Under the pieces are notes generated by a model that made no database searches, was not told the origin of the DNA, and worked only from the letters and a program-made list of their open reading frames with translations. From assembly GCF_963677155.1 (NCBI RefSeq), contig NZ_OY781884.1:4894501-4958500 (forward strand): a stretch of DNA of 64,000 nucleotides, given 5' to 3'. Positions 8,642-19,474 of the stretch are shown one piece after another. This DNA is from an uncultured Draconibacterium sp. GTDB lineage: Bacteria > Bacteroidota > Bacteroidia > Bacteroidales > Prolixibacteraceae. Numbering within the stretch: the stretch's first letter is position 1; every line of letters begins with the position of its first letter. The position numbers and the translations under genes were made by a program.

Positions 8642-9154
8642 TTAAATGTGTTTTACCAATTCTTTTATTGGTATTAAATCAAGTTCCGAGTAATCAGACA
8701 ATTGGTTCTCTGCAATAAACTCTTTATTTAATAAATACAGTTTACTGTTGAATTTGTCTTGCGGAAATGTGTTCTCTTCTGAAAATTCTTCCAGATCAAA
8801 CTCTGTAAAGTTCAGTTCACAAGCTGATAATTCCCACCCATTATCTTCATTCATATATAATAACGGTAGTCCGTGTGTTCTGCAAATTATGGGGCGGTCG
8901 GCATAGATTTCACATTTGTGGTTATTCAGGAAAATACAACTTGATTCATCCTTATCGCTATTAAGAATGGGGTTATTCCTGCGTTCTTTTAGCGCGTTAA
9001 CAAGGTTGTAAAATTCTACCGGAAAGATGCTGTAATCCATACAACACAGGTCGCAGCCTGCTTTGCATTTCATATGCTTTTTGTGTAGCTTTTCCAGTTT
9101 GTCCGATAATTTGTCAATGTTGTTTCGTAATTTTTTGTATGCTGTAAAATCCAT
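8642..9154 (-). CDS. YkgJ-family cysteine-cluster protein
   Basis: This 170-residue protein has a metal-binding cysteine pattern: Cys30, 34, 37 and 38 (CKAGCDLCC), then Cys73, Cys81 and Cys91 (CEIYADRPIICRTHG). That is the signature of the YkgJ / zinc-or-iron-chelating family (PF03692). Members include a flagellin lysine methylase, but most are uncharacterised. The N-terminal 30 residues form a basic helix. It is transcribed alone, with a TACCTTTG -7 box on the minus strand at 9186-9179. Biochemical function is unknown; an Fe-S or Zn site is likely. Confidence 0.82.
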   Translation of the reverse strand: MDFTAYKKLRNNIDKLSDKLEKLHKKHMKCKAGCDLCCMDYSIFPVEFYNLVNALKERRNNPILNSDKDESSCIFLNNHKCEIYADRPIICRTHGLPLLYMNEDNGWELSACELNFTEFDLEEFSEENTFPQDKFNSKLYLLNKEFIAENQLSDYSELDLIPIKELVKHI

Positions 9155-9178
9155 GTTTTCTTACTGTTTATACAATTA

Positions 9179-9186
9179 CAAAGGTA
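9179..9186 (-). promoter_or_regulatory. -7 box for the YkgJ-family gene
   Basis: Reads TACCTTTG on the minus strand, 25 bases before the start codon. No clear -33 element was found. Confidence 0.35.
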
Positions 9187-9276
9187 AACAATCAAACGAA
9201 AAGGGTGAAAAATGAGATTTATCTATTATCAGTAGAGAAGTATCTTTTTTTAGAAAGCAAACTTTTCAATTAGTCG

Positions 9277-9284
9277 TATATTTG
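9277..9284 (+). promoter_or_regulatory. -7 box for the GH3 gene
   Basis: TATATTTG is a perfect TAnnTTTG match. It leaves a leader of about 130 bases before the GH3 start codon. Confidence 0.4.
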
Positions 9285-9418
9285 TAGTCCTATTGCAGAA
9301 TAGAACAGAATAGTAACTTGTAGATGAAACAAGCATGTGATAAAATTTTAACGTACTGGTAGGAAAAAATTGCATGTGAGTTACGTCTGTAACCAACTAA
9401 AAGAACAATTATAAACAG

Positions 9419-12031
9419 ATGAAAAAATCAATTTTAAAGCTAATTCTTATTTTTAGTGCATTTACGGTATTTGCACAAAATGAAAATCTCGATTTTTTAG
9501 ATCCAGCACTTCCCATGGAGGAGCGTGTTGATATGCTGGTGTCGCAAATGACATTACAGGAAAAAGTGGATCAACTGGAGTACACTTCAAAAGCAGTTGA
9601 CCGTTTGCAAGTTCCGGAATACAACTGGTGGAACGAATGTTTACATGGAGTTGCCAGAGCTGGTTACGCAACGGTTTTTCCACAGTCGATAAGTATTGCG
9701 GCTTCGTGGGATGCCGATTTGGTAAGCCGTGTTGCTGTGGCTATTTCAGATGAAGCGCGTGCAAAACATCATGAGTTTGTTCGTCGCGACAAAAGAGGTA
9801 TTTATCAGGGACTTACGTTTTGGTCGCCAAACATTAACATTTTTCGCGATCCGCGTTGGGGAAGGGGGCACGAAACTTATGGAGAAGATCCTTATCTCAC
9901 TGGAATTTTGGGAACTCAATTTGTTAAAGGGCTTCAGGGCGATGACCCAAAATACCTGAAAGTTGTGGCTACGGCAAAACATTATGCAGTACACTCAGGC
10001 CCCGAGCCATTGCGTCACGAATTTAATGCGCTGGTAAGTGAACGCGATTTGCGGGAAACTTATTTGCCGGCATTCCGCATGTTAGTAAAAGACGGAGGTG
10101 CTTATTCGGTAATGGGGGCGTATAATCAATTCCGGGGAGTTCCGTGTTGTGCCAGCGATGAGCTAATAGGTATTTTGCGTAACGACTGGGGATTTGATGG
10201 CTACATTGTTTCTGACTGTTGGGCTATTTCCGATTTTTATACTTTTCAGGATTTCTCTGAAGATGCTGCAGAAGCAGCGGCTGCGGCTGTTAAAGCCGGT
10301 ACCGATTTAAATTGTGGAACTTCATATCATCATCTTACCGAAGCTGTTGAACGCGGTTTGATTACAGAAGACGAGATTGATGTTGCTGTAAAGCGCCTGT
10401 TTACTGCCCGTTTTAAGTTGGGAATGTTTGATCCGGATGAAGAAGTCCCTTATGCGCAAATTCCATTTTCGGTAAACACATCGAAAGAAAATGATGAACT
10501 GGCACTGGAAGCTGCACGTAAAAGTATTGTGTTGTTGAAAAACCAGGGTAAAACATTGCCGCTTTCAAAAGACATAAAAACGCTTGCAGTTATTGGCCCT
10601 AATGCTGATAATTGGGAGTCGCTGGTTGGAAACTACAATGGTATTGCCAAAAATCCGGTAACGGTGTTGAAAGGATTGCAAAATAAATTGCCGAACACCA
10701 AAATACTTTATGCAGAGGGAAGTCATTTGGCAAAAGGAGTTAGTAACCTCCATGCTATTCCTTCTGTGTTTTTACAAACTGAAGATGGACAGGAAGGAGT
10801 TAAAGGAGAATACTTTAATAATGCTAAGTTAGAAGGAGAACCGGTCTTTTCCAGAATAGATGAAAATATTGATTTTTACTGGGAAGCTGATGCGCCAACA
10901 CCAGAAATGAATGATGATGACTTTAGTGTACGCTGGACAGGTTACATTGTACCACCGGTGAGTGGTGAGTACCGGATTGGATGTTGGGGAATGCCACAAC
11001 TTGATATTTGGGTTGAGGGAGAAAAGTTGCTAAGTCATAAATCCGAGCATCATGCCTTTCATCACGAAAAGGCTGTAAAAATGGAGGCAGGTAAAAAGTA
11101 TAAATTGGTATACGAATACGCCAATGATCATGGCGATGGCGATGCAAAATTGTTGTGGGCCATACCAAACCAAAATCTGAAAGAGGAAGCCGTAGAATTA
11201 GCTCAAAAATCCGATGCTGTTATTTTAGTGCTGGGCCTTTCGCAACGTCTAGAAGGCGAAGAAATGGAATTGGAAGTCGATGGTTTTGAAGGCGGCGATC
11301 GCACACATTTAAAACTTCCTGCAACACAACGCGAACTGATGAAAGCCATTCAAGCAACCGGTAAGCCGGTTATCCTTGTTTTACTAAACGGAAGTGCACT
11401 GGCTGTTAACTGGGCCGACGAAAATCTGGAGGCAATTATTACTGCAGGTTATCCGGGGCAGGAGGGCGGTAACGCTGTTGCCGATGTGTTAACAGGCGAT
11501 TATAACCCGGCCGGACGTTTGCCGGTTACCTATTACAAATCGGTTGATCAGCTGCCACCATTCGAAGAATACGATATGAAGAACCGTACTTATAAGTACT
11601 TTAATGGCGAGCCATTATATCCTTTTGGCTACGGATTGAGTTATACTTCTTTTACTTATTCAGACGTAAATCTGGCTAAAAAGGCTAAAGTTGGTGATAC
11701 CATTGAAATTAGTGCCAAAGTGACGAATAGTGGTGATGTATCCGGCGAAGAGGTTGTGCAGTTGTATTTAACGGATGTAGTCGCATCAACTCCTCGTCCG
11801 AAATATCAGTTGGAGGGATTTCAACGGATTGCTTTAAAGCCTGGTGAAACAAAAACCGTAAATTTTGTGCTTGAGCCTCGTCAGTTTTCAATAATAGGAG
11901 CCGATGATAAACGCGTAATCGAACCCGGTGAATTTTCGCTTTTTGTTGGCGGAAGTCAGCCCGAAGGAAAAGGGGAAAATGGAATTTCAAAAACAATTGA
12001 ACTGAAAGGAAAGAACACCTTTATTGAATAG
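9419..12031 (+). CDS. Secreted GH3 beta-glycosidase with PA14 insert (xylosidase/glucosidase type)
   Basis: The protein has 870 residues and a signal peptide ending near VFAQ. The GH3 (alpha/beta)8 domain carries the nucleophile Asp266 in YIVSDCW and the substrate-site motifs WGRGHETYGEDP and KHYAVHSGPEP. The GH3-C domain is interrupted by a PA14-like module (about residues 460-595), a carbohydrate-contact module seen in many Bacteroidota GH3 enzymes. A fibronectin-III-like domain closes the protein. The architecture fits beta-xylosidases or beta-glucosidases that trim oligosaccharides in the periplasm. It stands alone, not within a polysaccharide-utilisation locus, so the polysaccharide target is not indicated. 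Confidence 0.9.
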   Translation: MKKSILKLILIFSAFTVFAQNENLDFLDPALPMEERVDMLVSQMTLQEKVDQLEYTSKAVDRLQVPEYNWWNECLHGVARAGYATVFPQSISIAASWDADLVSRVAVAISDEARAKHHEFVRRDKRGIYQGLTFWSPNINIFRDPRWGRGHETYGEDPYLTGILGTQFVKGLQGDDPKYLKVVATAKHYAVHSGPEPLRHEFNALVSERDLRETYLPAFRMLVKDGGAYSVMGAYNQFRGVPCCASDELIGILRNDWGFDGYIVSDCWAISDFYTFQDFSEDAAEAAAAAVKAGTDLNCGTSYHHLTEAVERGLITEDEIDVAVKRLFTARFKLGMFDPDEEVPYAQIPFSVNTSKENDELALEAARKSIVLLKNQGKTLPLSKDIKTLAVIGPNADNWESLVGNYNGIAKNPVTVLKGLQNKLPNTKILYAEGSHLAKGVSNLHAIPSVFLQTEDGQEGVKGEYFNNAKLEGEPVFSRIDENIDFYWEADAPTPEMNDDDFSVRWTGYIVPPVSGEYRIGCWGMPQLDIWVEGEKLLSHKSEHHAFHHEKAVKMEAGKKYKLVYEYANDHGDGDAKLLWAIPNQNLKEEAVELAQKSDAVILVLGLSQRLEGEEMELEVDGFEGGDRTHLKLPATQRELMKAIQATGKPVILVLLNGSALAVNWADENLEAIITAGYPGQEGGNAVADVLTGDYNPAGRLPVTYYKSVDQLPPFEEYDMKNRTYKYFNGEPLYPFGYGLSYTSFTYSDVNLAKKAKVGDTIEISAKVTNSGDVSGEEVVQLYLTDVVASTPRPKYQLEGFQRIALKPGETKTVNFVLEPRQFSIIGADDKRVIEPGEFSLFVGGSQPEGKGENGISKTIELKGKNTFIE

Positions 12032-12053
12032 GATAAAAAATTATCCCTCATTG

Positions 12054-12088
12054 AAAAGGTCTGCTAATCAAATATTAGCAGACCTTTT
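12054..12088 (+). terminator. Terminator after the GH3 gene
   Basis: A perfect 15-bp stem (12054-12068 with 12074-12088) and a 5-base loop end in a T run. Confidence 0.9.
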
Positions 12089-12496
12089 TTTGTACTATTA
12101 AAAATCGATTTTTAACGGAGAAATATTGATCTGTAATAAAAGTATTAATTGGGCTGCTGATTTGGTTAACTAATCAGATAAAAACCGATTAGTAAAAAAA
12201 AAGGCGCAGCTAATTGCTACGTCTTTTCCATTACCCTTCGTATAGTAATTTCATATCTTTCAAAAGTTTGCTGGATTTTAGGAATTAAAGATGTTAAAGT
12301 ATCTCACACTTGTTGAGAGTTGAAAATTCTTATGCGGTCTTACTGCATCTATTCTAAAAAAGCTTTACGCTATTGACTTTTCAGTTTCTGATGAGCTTGT
12401 TTTTGGTGTTTCAGGTTAACGATTTTAGCAGATATAATTCGTCAAAAGGACTTTCCCGATAATTTATTTAGTTTTGGCCCTCGAAATTATTATACT
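12089..12496. other. Intergenic stretch, no gene seen
   Basis: No credible reading frame. It holds a small hairpin (ACTAATC at 12169-12175 with GATTAGT at 12187-12193), an imperfect hairpin near 12200-12225 that may be a decayed terminator, and a TAGTTTTG -7 box at 12469-12476 for the next gene. Confidence 0.5.
12469..12476 (+). promoter_or_regulatory. -7 box for the TPR lipoprotein gene
   Basis: TAGTTTTG matches TAnnTTTG 20 bases before the ATG, implying a very short leader. Confidence 0.4.
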
Positions 12497-13372
12497 ATGG
12501 CTAAAAAGAAATTATTATGGGGAGCCGTGATGGCTATTTTTCTGGCATCGTGCGGTGCACCAAAAGTACTTACCACCCAAAAAACTGAAGCAACAAGTTT
12601 TGAGGCAGCAGGGAATTATTCGCAGGCAATGGCAGCCTGGAGGAGTTATTTTGAAACAACAGCAATTGATGAGGTGGCTGGAGCTGATTTTGCTCAGGCT
12701 GCAAAAACGGCATTTAAAGCTGATAACGCTACTCAGGCAATCAGCTGGTTCGACCAGGCGCGTTATAAAAACTATGCCGATGCAGAGATGTACCAAACGC
12801 TGGCAGCTATTTACAGACAACAGGATAATTTATCAAAAGAATTGTCGGCGCTGGAGTACATTACTGAAAATTACGGAAGCGATAATCAGGAAGTAAATGC
12901 GCGTTTATTGGCCATTTACAGCGAAATTGAAGCAAATGACAAAGCTCTGGCAGTTTGGGAAACAATGGATAATGCTTCGAAAAATGATGAATCGAATCTT
13001 GATAATTACTTTGCCGTAAACAAGGCGCTCGAAAATGAAGCAGTTTGCGATAGTTTGGCAGAAGTGCTACTTGATAAAAATCCGGAGCATTTGGAGGCTT
13101 TGGAGTGGAACGCTAAAAAATATTACTGGGCCGGACAAAATCGCTACGAGCGAGAAATAGCAAAATACAACAAAAACAAAACCCGTAAAAACTACAACAC
13201 GCTTTTAAAAGAGCTGGATTTGGTAACCGCCGATTTTAAAAAGGCTCTTCCATATTTAAATAAACTCTGGAAATTGAATCCGGGGAAAGAATATGCCGGT
13301 TATCTGGCCAATATTTATGCCCGGTTTGGCAACGAAGACAAGACTGAATATTATAAGGATTATATGAAGTAA
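12497..13372 (+). CDS. TPR-like lipoprotein of unknown function
   Basis: This 291-residue protein begins with a lipoprotein signal peptide (AIFLASCG; lipidated Cys19). The mature part is helical and looks like degenerate tetratricopeptide repeats, for example residues around NYSQAMAAWRSYF, ATQAISWFDQARYKNYADAEMY and LEALEWNAKKYYWAG. Such proteins usually act as scaffolds at the outer or inner membrane. It is monocistronic, with its own -7 box and a terminator immediately after the stop. No homologue with a known role is recognised, so the call rests on the lipobox and helical repeat pattern. Confidence 0.75.
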   Translation: MAKKKLLWGAVMAIFLASCGAPKVLTTQKTEATSFEAAGNYSQAMAAWRSYFETTAIDEVAGADFAQAAKTAFKADNATQAISWFDQARYKNYADAEMYQTLAAIYRQQDNLSKELSALEYITENYGSDNQEVNARLLAIYSEIEANDKALAVWETMDNASKNDESNLDNYFAVNKALENEAVCDSLAEVLLDKNPEHLEALEWNAKKYYWAGQNRYEREIAKYNKNKTRKNYNTLLKELDLVTADFKKALPYLNKLWKLNPGKEYAGYLANIYARFGNEDKTEYYKDYMK

Positions 13373-13373
13373 A

Positions 13374-13406
13374 AAAAAGGCTGCTAATTGATTTAGCAGC
13401 CTTTTT
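13374..13406 (+). terminator. Bidirectional terminator between convergent genes
   Basis: A perfect 14-bp stem (13374-13387 with 13393-13406) has A runs on the 5' side and T runs on the 3' side. It can serve both the TPR lipoprotein gene and the convergent peptidase gene. Confidence 0.85.
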
Positions 13407-13426
13407 CTTTATATTTATTTCTCGGT

Positions 13427-15631
13427 CTATTTCTCCATCAAGTTATCTTTCAGAAAATTTACCATTTTAGTGTACAAATGCATACTGGTATTGCCACCTC
13501 GTATTCCGTGGTTGCGATTGGTATACATTGCCATATCGAATTGCACGCCAGCTTGCACCATTCTTTCGGTCATTTCGAATGTGTTTTGTGCGTGTACGTT
13601 ATCGTCGGCAGTCCCGTGTATAATCAATAAATTCCCTTTAATATCTTCTGCGTGAGAAAGTGGCGAGTTGTCGTCGTAACCTTCCGGGTTTTCCTCCGGA
13701 GTACGCATGAAACGCTCGGTGTAAACGGTATCGTAAAAACGCCAGCTGGTTACCGGAGCAACTGCAATACCGGCCTTAAATAAATCGCCACCTTTTTCAA
13801 GCGTTAAAAGTGTCATAAAACCACCATAACTCCAGCCAAAAATTGAAATGTTTTCAGTATCAACATAGGGCAGGGTGGTTAAATATTTTGCTGTTTCTAC
13901 CTGGTCGTCCGATTCGTATTTACCCAACTGCATGTAGGTTGCTTTTCTGAAATCTTCGCCACGGGCACCTGTTCCGCGCGGATCGACACAAACCACCAGA
14001 AAACCTTCCTGTGCCAGGTATTCGTTCCAGCTAATGCCACCCCACGAGTCTCTCACACTTTGCGAATTCGGACCACTGTACTGTGTCATAAAAACCGGGT
14101 ATTTTCTCGAAACATCAAAATTATGGGGTTTTAGCATCCAGCCATTTAGCTCAATTCCTTCAGACGTGGTAAAAGTGAAAAATTCCTTTTGCGGAATTTG
14201 CATACTTTTAATAGTATTCTTTAGTACCGTGTTGTCTTGCAGAAAGCGGATTTGTTCTCCTTTTTTATTGTCGTGTAACGTGATGTAATTCGGCACTTTA
14301 GCGCTGCTGTAATAATTTATATAGTATTTAAAGTTGGTGCTGAATACGGCACTGTTTGTTCCTTCAAGAGTGGATAGTTTTCCTTTTTCCTTTTTATCCT
14401 GACTAATGTAATAAACCTCCCGGCGCATAGGCGATTCGGCCGCAGCCTGGTAGTAATAAAGTTCTTTTTCTGCATCGTAACCATAAAAGTCGGTTACATC
14501 AAAATCGCCATCTGTAAGTTTGGCAATTTCAAAACCTTGTTTGTCGTATAAATAAAGGTGCGACCAACCATCGCGTTCGCTTTGTATCACAAAACTTCCG
14601 TCATCAAGATAGGTGAATGCATCAAGAAAATCTTCGGCAATGTAGCGGTCATTTTTTTCTGTCAGGAAATTACGTGAGTCGCCGGTATACGGGTTGGCGT
14701 ATAAAACGTCGATTTGGTTTTGATGGCGATTTAAACGCATAACAACTAATTCGTTGTCGTCGGGAGTCCATTTTAAGCGCGGGACGTAAATATCTGTTTT
14801 TTCGCCAATATCAACTTTTATGGCAATTTTAGTTTTTACTTCATACGAATAAACCTCCACTTTAGAGTTGGCCTCACCGGCTTTCGGGTATTTAAAAGTG
14901 TATTCTCCCGGATATAATTTATAGTCGCTAAGCGTTGGAGCGGCTCCGGCATACATCGGCATTGAAAATTCGCGTACCTCAGTTTCGTCAAAACGAATGT
15001 AGGCCAGAAATTTGCTGTCGGGCGACCACCAAAAAGCTTTGTTGAAGCCAAATTCTTCTTCATAAACCCAGTCGGGAGCCCCATTTATAATTTCGTTAAA
15101 TTTTCCGTCAGTAGTTGCCTGATGCGTACTTCCAAACCTTAAATTCTTGATGAAAATATTGTTGTCGCGTACATAGGCCACGTAATTTCCATCGGGCGAA
15201 AAAGTTGCCAGTTGCTGTGCGCCTTTGTCCGAAAGTTGTGAAAGCTCTTCGGTAACAGAATTCCAAATATAAAACTCAGCCGTGTACGAGCGGCGGTAAA
15301 TCGATTTGCGCTTGGTTGTTAACAGTATTTTTGTTTCGTCATCGCTGAATTTGTAGGCCGAAAAGGAAGATATAGGGGCATCCTTAACCTTGGTAATATC
15401 AAAAAGAACTTCAACTTCTTCACCGGTTTTGTAGCTGTACTTTACAATCTGGGTTTGTCTCTCCATAGTAGTGTAATGGATTCCGTCGTTCATCGAACGC
15501 AGTCCGTAAACCGATTGTGCCCGAAAAGTACCTTTCTGTAAAATATCTTCTAAAGTAATTTTTCCTGGCTGTTGCGCCTGTGCAGTAAAAAAGGTCAAAA
15601 ATGTGACCAATAAAATAAGCAATTTCTTCAT
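13427..15631 (-). CDS. Dipeptidyl peptidase IV-type S9 serine peptidase
   Basis: This secreted prolyl dipeptidyl peptidase has 734 residues and a signal peptide ending TAQAQ. An eight-bladed beta-propeller occupies roughly residues 30-480 and includes the double-Glu motif WVYEEEFG that binds the substrate amino terminus. The C-terminal alpha/beta hydrolase has Ser601 (GWSYGGF), Asp676 (GTADDN) and His708 (RNHGIRGG). The Asp-His spacing equals that of human DPP-IV (708/740). It would remove X-Pro dipeptides from peptides in the periplasm. It is transcribed alone, with a TATTTTTG box at 15662-15655. Confidence 0.92.
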   Translation of the reverse strand: MKKLLILLVTFLTFFTAQAQQPGKITLEDILQKGTFRAQSVYGLRSMNDGIHYTTMERQTQIVKYSYKTGEEVEVLFDITKVKDAPISSFSAYKFSDDETKILLTTKRKSIYRRSYTAEFYIWNSVTEELSQLSDKGAQQLATFSPDGNYVAYVRDNNIFIKNLRFGSTHQATTDGKFNEIINGAPDWVYEEEFGFNKAFWWSPDSKFLAYIRFDETEVREFSMPMYAGAAPTLSDYKLYPGEYTFKYPKAGEANSKVEVYSYEVKTKIAIKVDIGEKTDIYVPRLKWTPDDNELVVMRLNRHQNQIDVLYANPYTGDSRNFLTEKNDRYIAEDFLDAFTYLDDGSFVIQSERDGWSHLYLYDKQGFEIAKLTDGDFDVTDFYGYDAEKELYYYQAAAESPMRREVYYISQDKKEKGKLSTLEGTNSAVFSTNFKYYINYYSSAKVPNYITLHDNKKGEQIRFLQDNTVLKNTIKSMQIPQKEFFTFTTSEGIELNGWMLKPHNFDVSRKYPVFMTQYSGPNSQSVRDSWGGISWNEYLAQEGFLVVCVDPRGTGARGEDFRKATYMQLGKYESDDQVETAKYLTTLPYVDTENISIFGWSYGGFMTLLTLEKGGDLFKAGIAVAPVTSWRFYDTVYTERFMRTPEENPEGYDDNSPLSHAEDIKGNLLIIHGTADDNVHAQNTFEMTERMVQAGVQFDMAMYTNRNHGIRGGNTSMHLYTKMVNFLKDNLMEK

Positions 15632-15654
15632 TTTCTTGTGTTTTGTATGGTGAA

Positions 15655-15662
15655 CAAAAATA
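15655..15662 (-). promoter_or_regulatory. -7 box for the DPP-IV-type gene
   Basis: Reads TATTTTTG on the minus strand, 24 bases before the start codon. Confidence 0.38.
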
Positions 15663-15757
15663 GAAAAATGTTCATCTAATGTTTAATGACATCAAAAGAA
15701 TATCAGAAATTAAGTAAGTGAAAATTCTTTTGAGTTGTACATTTTGGAGCATAAAAA

Positions 15758-15799
15758 AAGGATGCAATCCGTGTAGCTGTCAATACCGGATGCATCCTT
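15758..15799 (-). terminator. Terminator of the mutase-aldolase operon
   Basis: The arms 15758-15771 and 15787-15799 pair over 13 bp with one bulged base. On the minus strand the hairpin is followed by a T run. Confidence 0.75.
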
Positions 15800-15822
15800 C
15801 TCTCTTTAATTCAAATATATTT

Positions 15823-16773
15823 CTATTCCAAAAGTTCGTAATCGTGCATTTCTTTCATAAACGAAACAAAGTCATCTTTTTTGTCCGAATCCATCCATTG
15901 CATCGCGCTGCGCGGGTGCTCATTCAGTGCTCCGGTAATTAAATATGGGATGTGGTACCCCCAGTCAATTTTCTCCTGCCATGGTTTTACATGTGTTTGA
16001 ATGGCTTCGAGCAATGGAAGCAACCTGTATTTCGGATTTTTCAGGAATGCGATGAGAATTTCGATGGGGCAGTTTCCGGCACCACGGCCCATTCCCAGTA
16101 AAGTGGCATCAAGCATGGTAACACCGTTCATCAGCGAAGTTACAGTGTTAGACATGGCCAGTTGCATGTTGTTGTGTGCATGAATTCCCAACTCTTTCTC
16201 GGGCAAGGCGGTTGCATATTTTTTTACCAGTTTCTCAATACTTTCGCAATACAAGCTTCCAAAACTGTCTACAACATAAATAATAGGTACGCGTGATTTT
16301 GCAAGGTCAGCCAATGCTTCATCCAAATCTGCTTCGTTTACTTTCGAAACGGCCATCAGGTTAATGGTAACTTCGTAGCCTTTATCCATACAGTGTTCGG
16401 CCAGCCAAATAGCTTTATCTACCTGATGGCAATAACAGGCCACACGCATCATGTCAATCAGGCTTTCGTTTGCCGGCGGAATATCTTCCGGAGCAATACG
16501 GCCAATATCGGCCATTGCCGAAAGTTTCAGGTTAGTATCGTTATCGCCAACAACACGACGCAAATCTTTGTCATCGCAAAATTTCCACGGACCAACTTCG
16601 TCTCTCGAAAAAGCCGATTCGCTACTCTTGTAACCGATTTCCATGTAATCAACACCTGCTTCAACACAGCTTTTATAAACGCCCCGAACAAAATCGTCGC
16701 TAAATTGCCATTTGTTCATCAGCCCGCCGTCGCGAACTGTACAGTCCATTACTTTTATGTCTGCTTTATACAT
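15823..16773 (-). CDS. DRE-TIM (HMGL-like) aldolase
   Basis: This 316-residue TIM-barrel aldolase has the divalent-metal motif DCTVRDGG (Asp10, Arg14, Asp15) and GIHAHNN (His198 and His200 as metal ligands). These place it in the DRE-TIM superfamily with 4-hydroxy-2-oxovalerate aldolase, HMG-CoA lyase and isopropylmalate synthase. No C-terminal LeuA regulatory domain or DmpG-type communication domain is present. The substrate is unknown; members work on pyruvate or other 2-oxo acids and acyl-CoAs. Its ATG overlaps the stop of the upstream PchB-like mutase gene by one base, so the two are translationally coupled and probably act in one pathway. Confidence 0.85.
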   Translation of the reverse strand: MYKADIKVMDCTVRDGGLMNKWQFSDDFVRGVYKSCVEAGVDYMEIGYKSSESAFSRDEVGPWKFCDDKDLRRVVGDNDTNLKLSAMADIGRIAPEDIPPANESLIDMMRVACYCHQVDKAIWLAEHCMDKGYEVTINLMAVSKVNEADLDEALADLAKSRVPIIYVVDSFGSLYCESIEKLVKKYATALPEKELGIHAHNNMQLAMSNTVTSLMNGVTMLDATLLGMGRGAGNCPIEILIAFLKNPKYRLLPLLEAIQTHVKPWQEKIDWGYHIPYLITGALNEHPRSAMQWMDSDKKDDFVSFMKEMHDYELLE

Positions 16774-17081
16774 TATTTGCTGTTTTTAATTTTTAATAAA
16801 TTCATTTCGTGATTAATGTTGCTCTCCACCAAAAGCGTGTATATCTGCTCAAAAACATCGGCATTTAATCCTTTCGATTCTGCCCAATCTCTGCGCTGCT
16901 GAATTACTGCATCTTTTCTTTCCTGTGCAATAACAGCGTTTTTATCGTTTTTAAAGCGAACAACGGCTTCGACGTATTTATGCCGCTCGGCAAAAAGCAA
17001 AATGATATGTTCATCAATTTTGTCAATCTCATTTCTTAGTTCTTCAAGAGAATGACAATCTTCCGGATGTTTAAACCCCAT
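16773..17081 (-). CDS. AroQ-fold chorismate mutase, PchB-like
   Basis: This 102-residue all-helical AroQ-class protein resembles isochorismate-pyruvate lyase PchB over its whole length: HPEDCHSLEELRNEID, AERHKYVEAVVRFK, QERKDAVIQQR, WAESKGL. The PchB active-site residues Arg14, Arg31, Lys42 and Arg53 correspond to Arg16, Arg33, Lys44 and Arg55 here. The position of PchB Gln90 is Glu92, a substitution also known in fungal chorismate mutase. It could act as chorismate mutase, isochorismate-pyruvate lyase or both. No isochorismate synthase is nearby. It is the first gene of an operon with the DRE-TIM aldolase. Confidence 0.8.
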   Translation of the reverse strand: MGFKHPEDCHSLEELRNEIDKIDEHIILLFAERHKYVEAVVRFKNDKNAVIAQERKDAVIQQRRDWAESKGLNADVFEQIYTLLVESNINHEMNLLKIKNSK

Positions 17082-17509
17082 ATTTCAAAAAATTATAACT
17101 TGTTGTTATATATTGCTATTTACCACAAAGAAATCAATAAAATGTCTATAAATTCATCAATGTCTAATCTAAAATACCTATTTAGTATTAATTTAAACAG
17201 TATTTTGGTGAAAATTTTGCAAATTGAAAGTTGCTTTCTGCATTGAATAATGTTCGATGATAAATTGCAACTTTGGGTGGATGTGGCATTTAACAGCCGA
17301 GTGTTGAAAAAACGTTACAATTGCCTAACATGCAGGTGTCCGATTCTTTCTAGTATCAATGGATTGATTATCTTTGCCGCGCAAAAGTAGTTTAGGTTTG
17401 CAGCGGAAGATTTTAAATACGAAAACTTCTGATTGTATTTGAATTACAACATTTAAAATAACAGATAGATTTCAATAGTAATATTGAAGCAAAAAATAGT
17501 AACAGTAAA
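17082..17509. other. Intergenic region between divergent genes
   Basis: No gene is seen. It contains the thrS promoter box at 17369-17376 and, toward the left, sequence upstream of the divergent mutase-aldolase operon. No T-box-like leader or strong hairpin was recognised. Confidence 0.5.
17369..17376 (+). promoter_or_regulatory. -7 box for the thrS operon
   Basis: TATCTTTG matches TAnnTTTG and would give thrS a leader of about 130 bases. Confidence 0.42.
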
Positions 17510-19459
<1,950 letters not shown>

Positions 19460-19463
19460 CTTA

Positions 19464-19469
19464 AGGAGG
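19464..19469 (+). promoter_or_regulatory. Strong Shine-Dalgarno before infC
   Basis: AGGAGG lies 5 bases before the ATT at 19475 (8 before ATA at 19478). Other genes in this window lack such a sequence, as usual in Bacteroidota, so it helps fix the non-ATG start of infC. Confidence 0.75.
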
Positions 19470-19474
19470 AACGC

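Noticed and set aside
12200-12225. Second terminator-like hairpin after the GH3 gene
   Set aside because: The stem has a mismatch and a wobble, and a strong terminator precedes it; at most it is a decayed copy.
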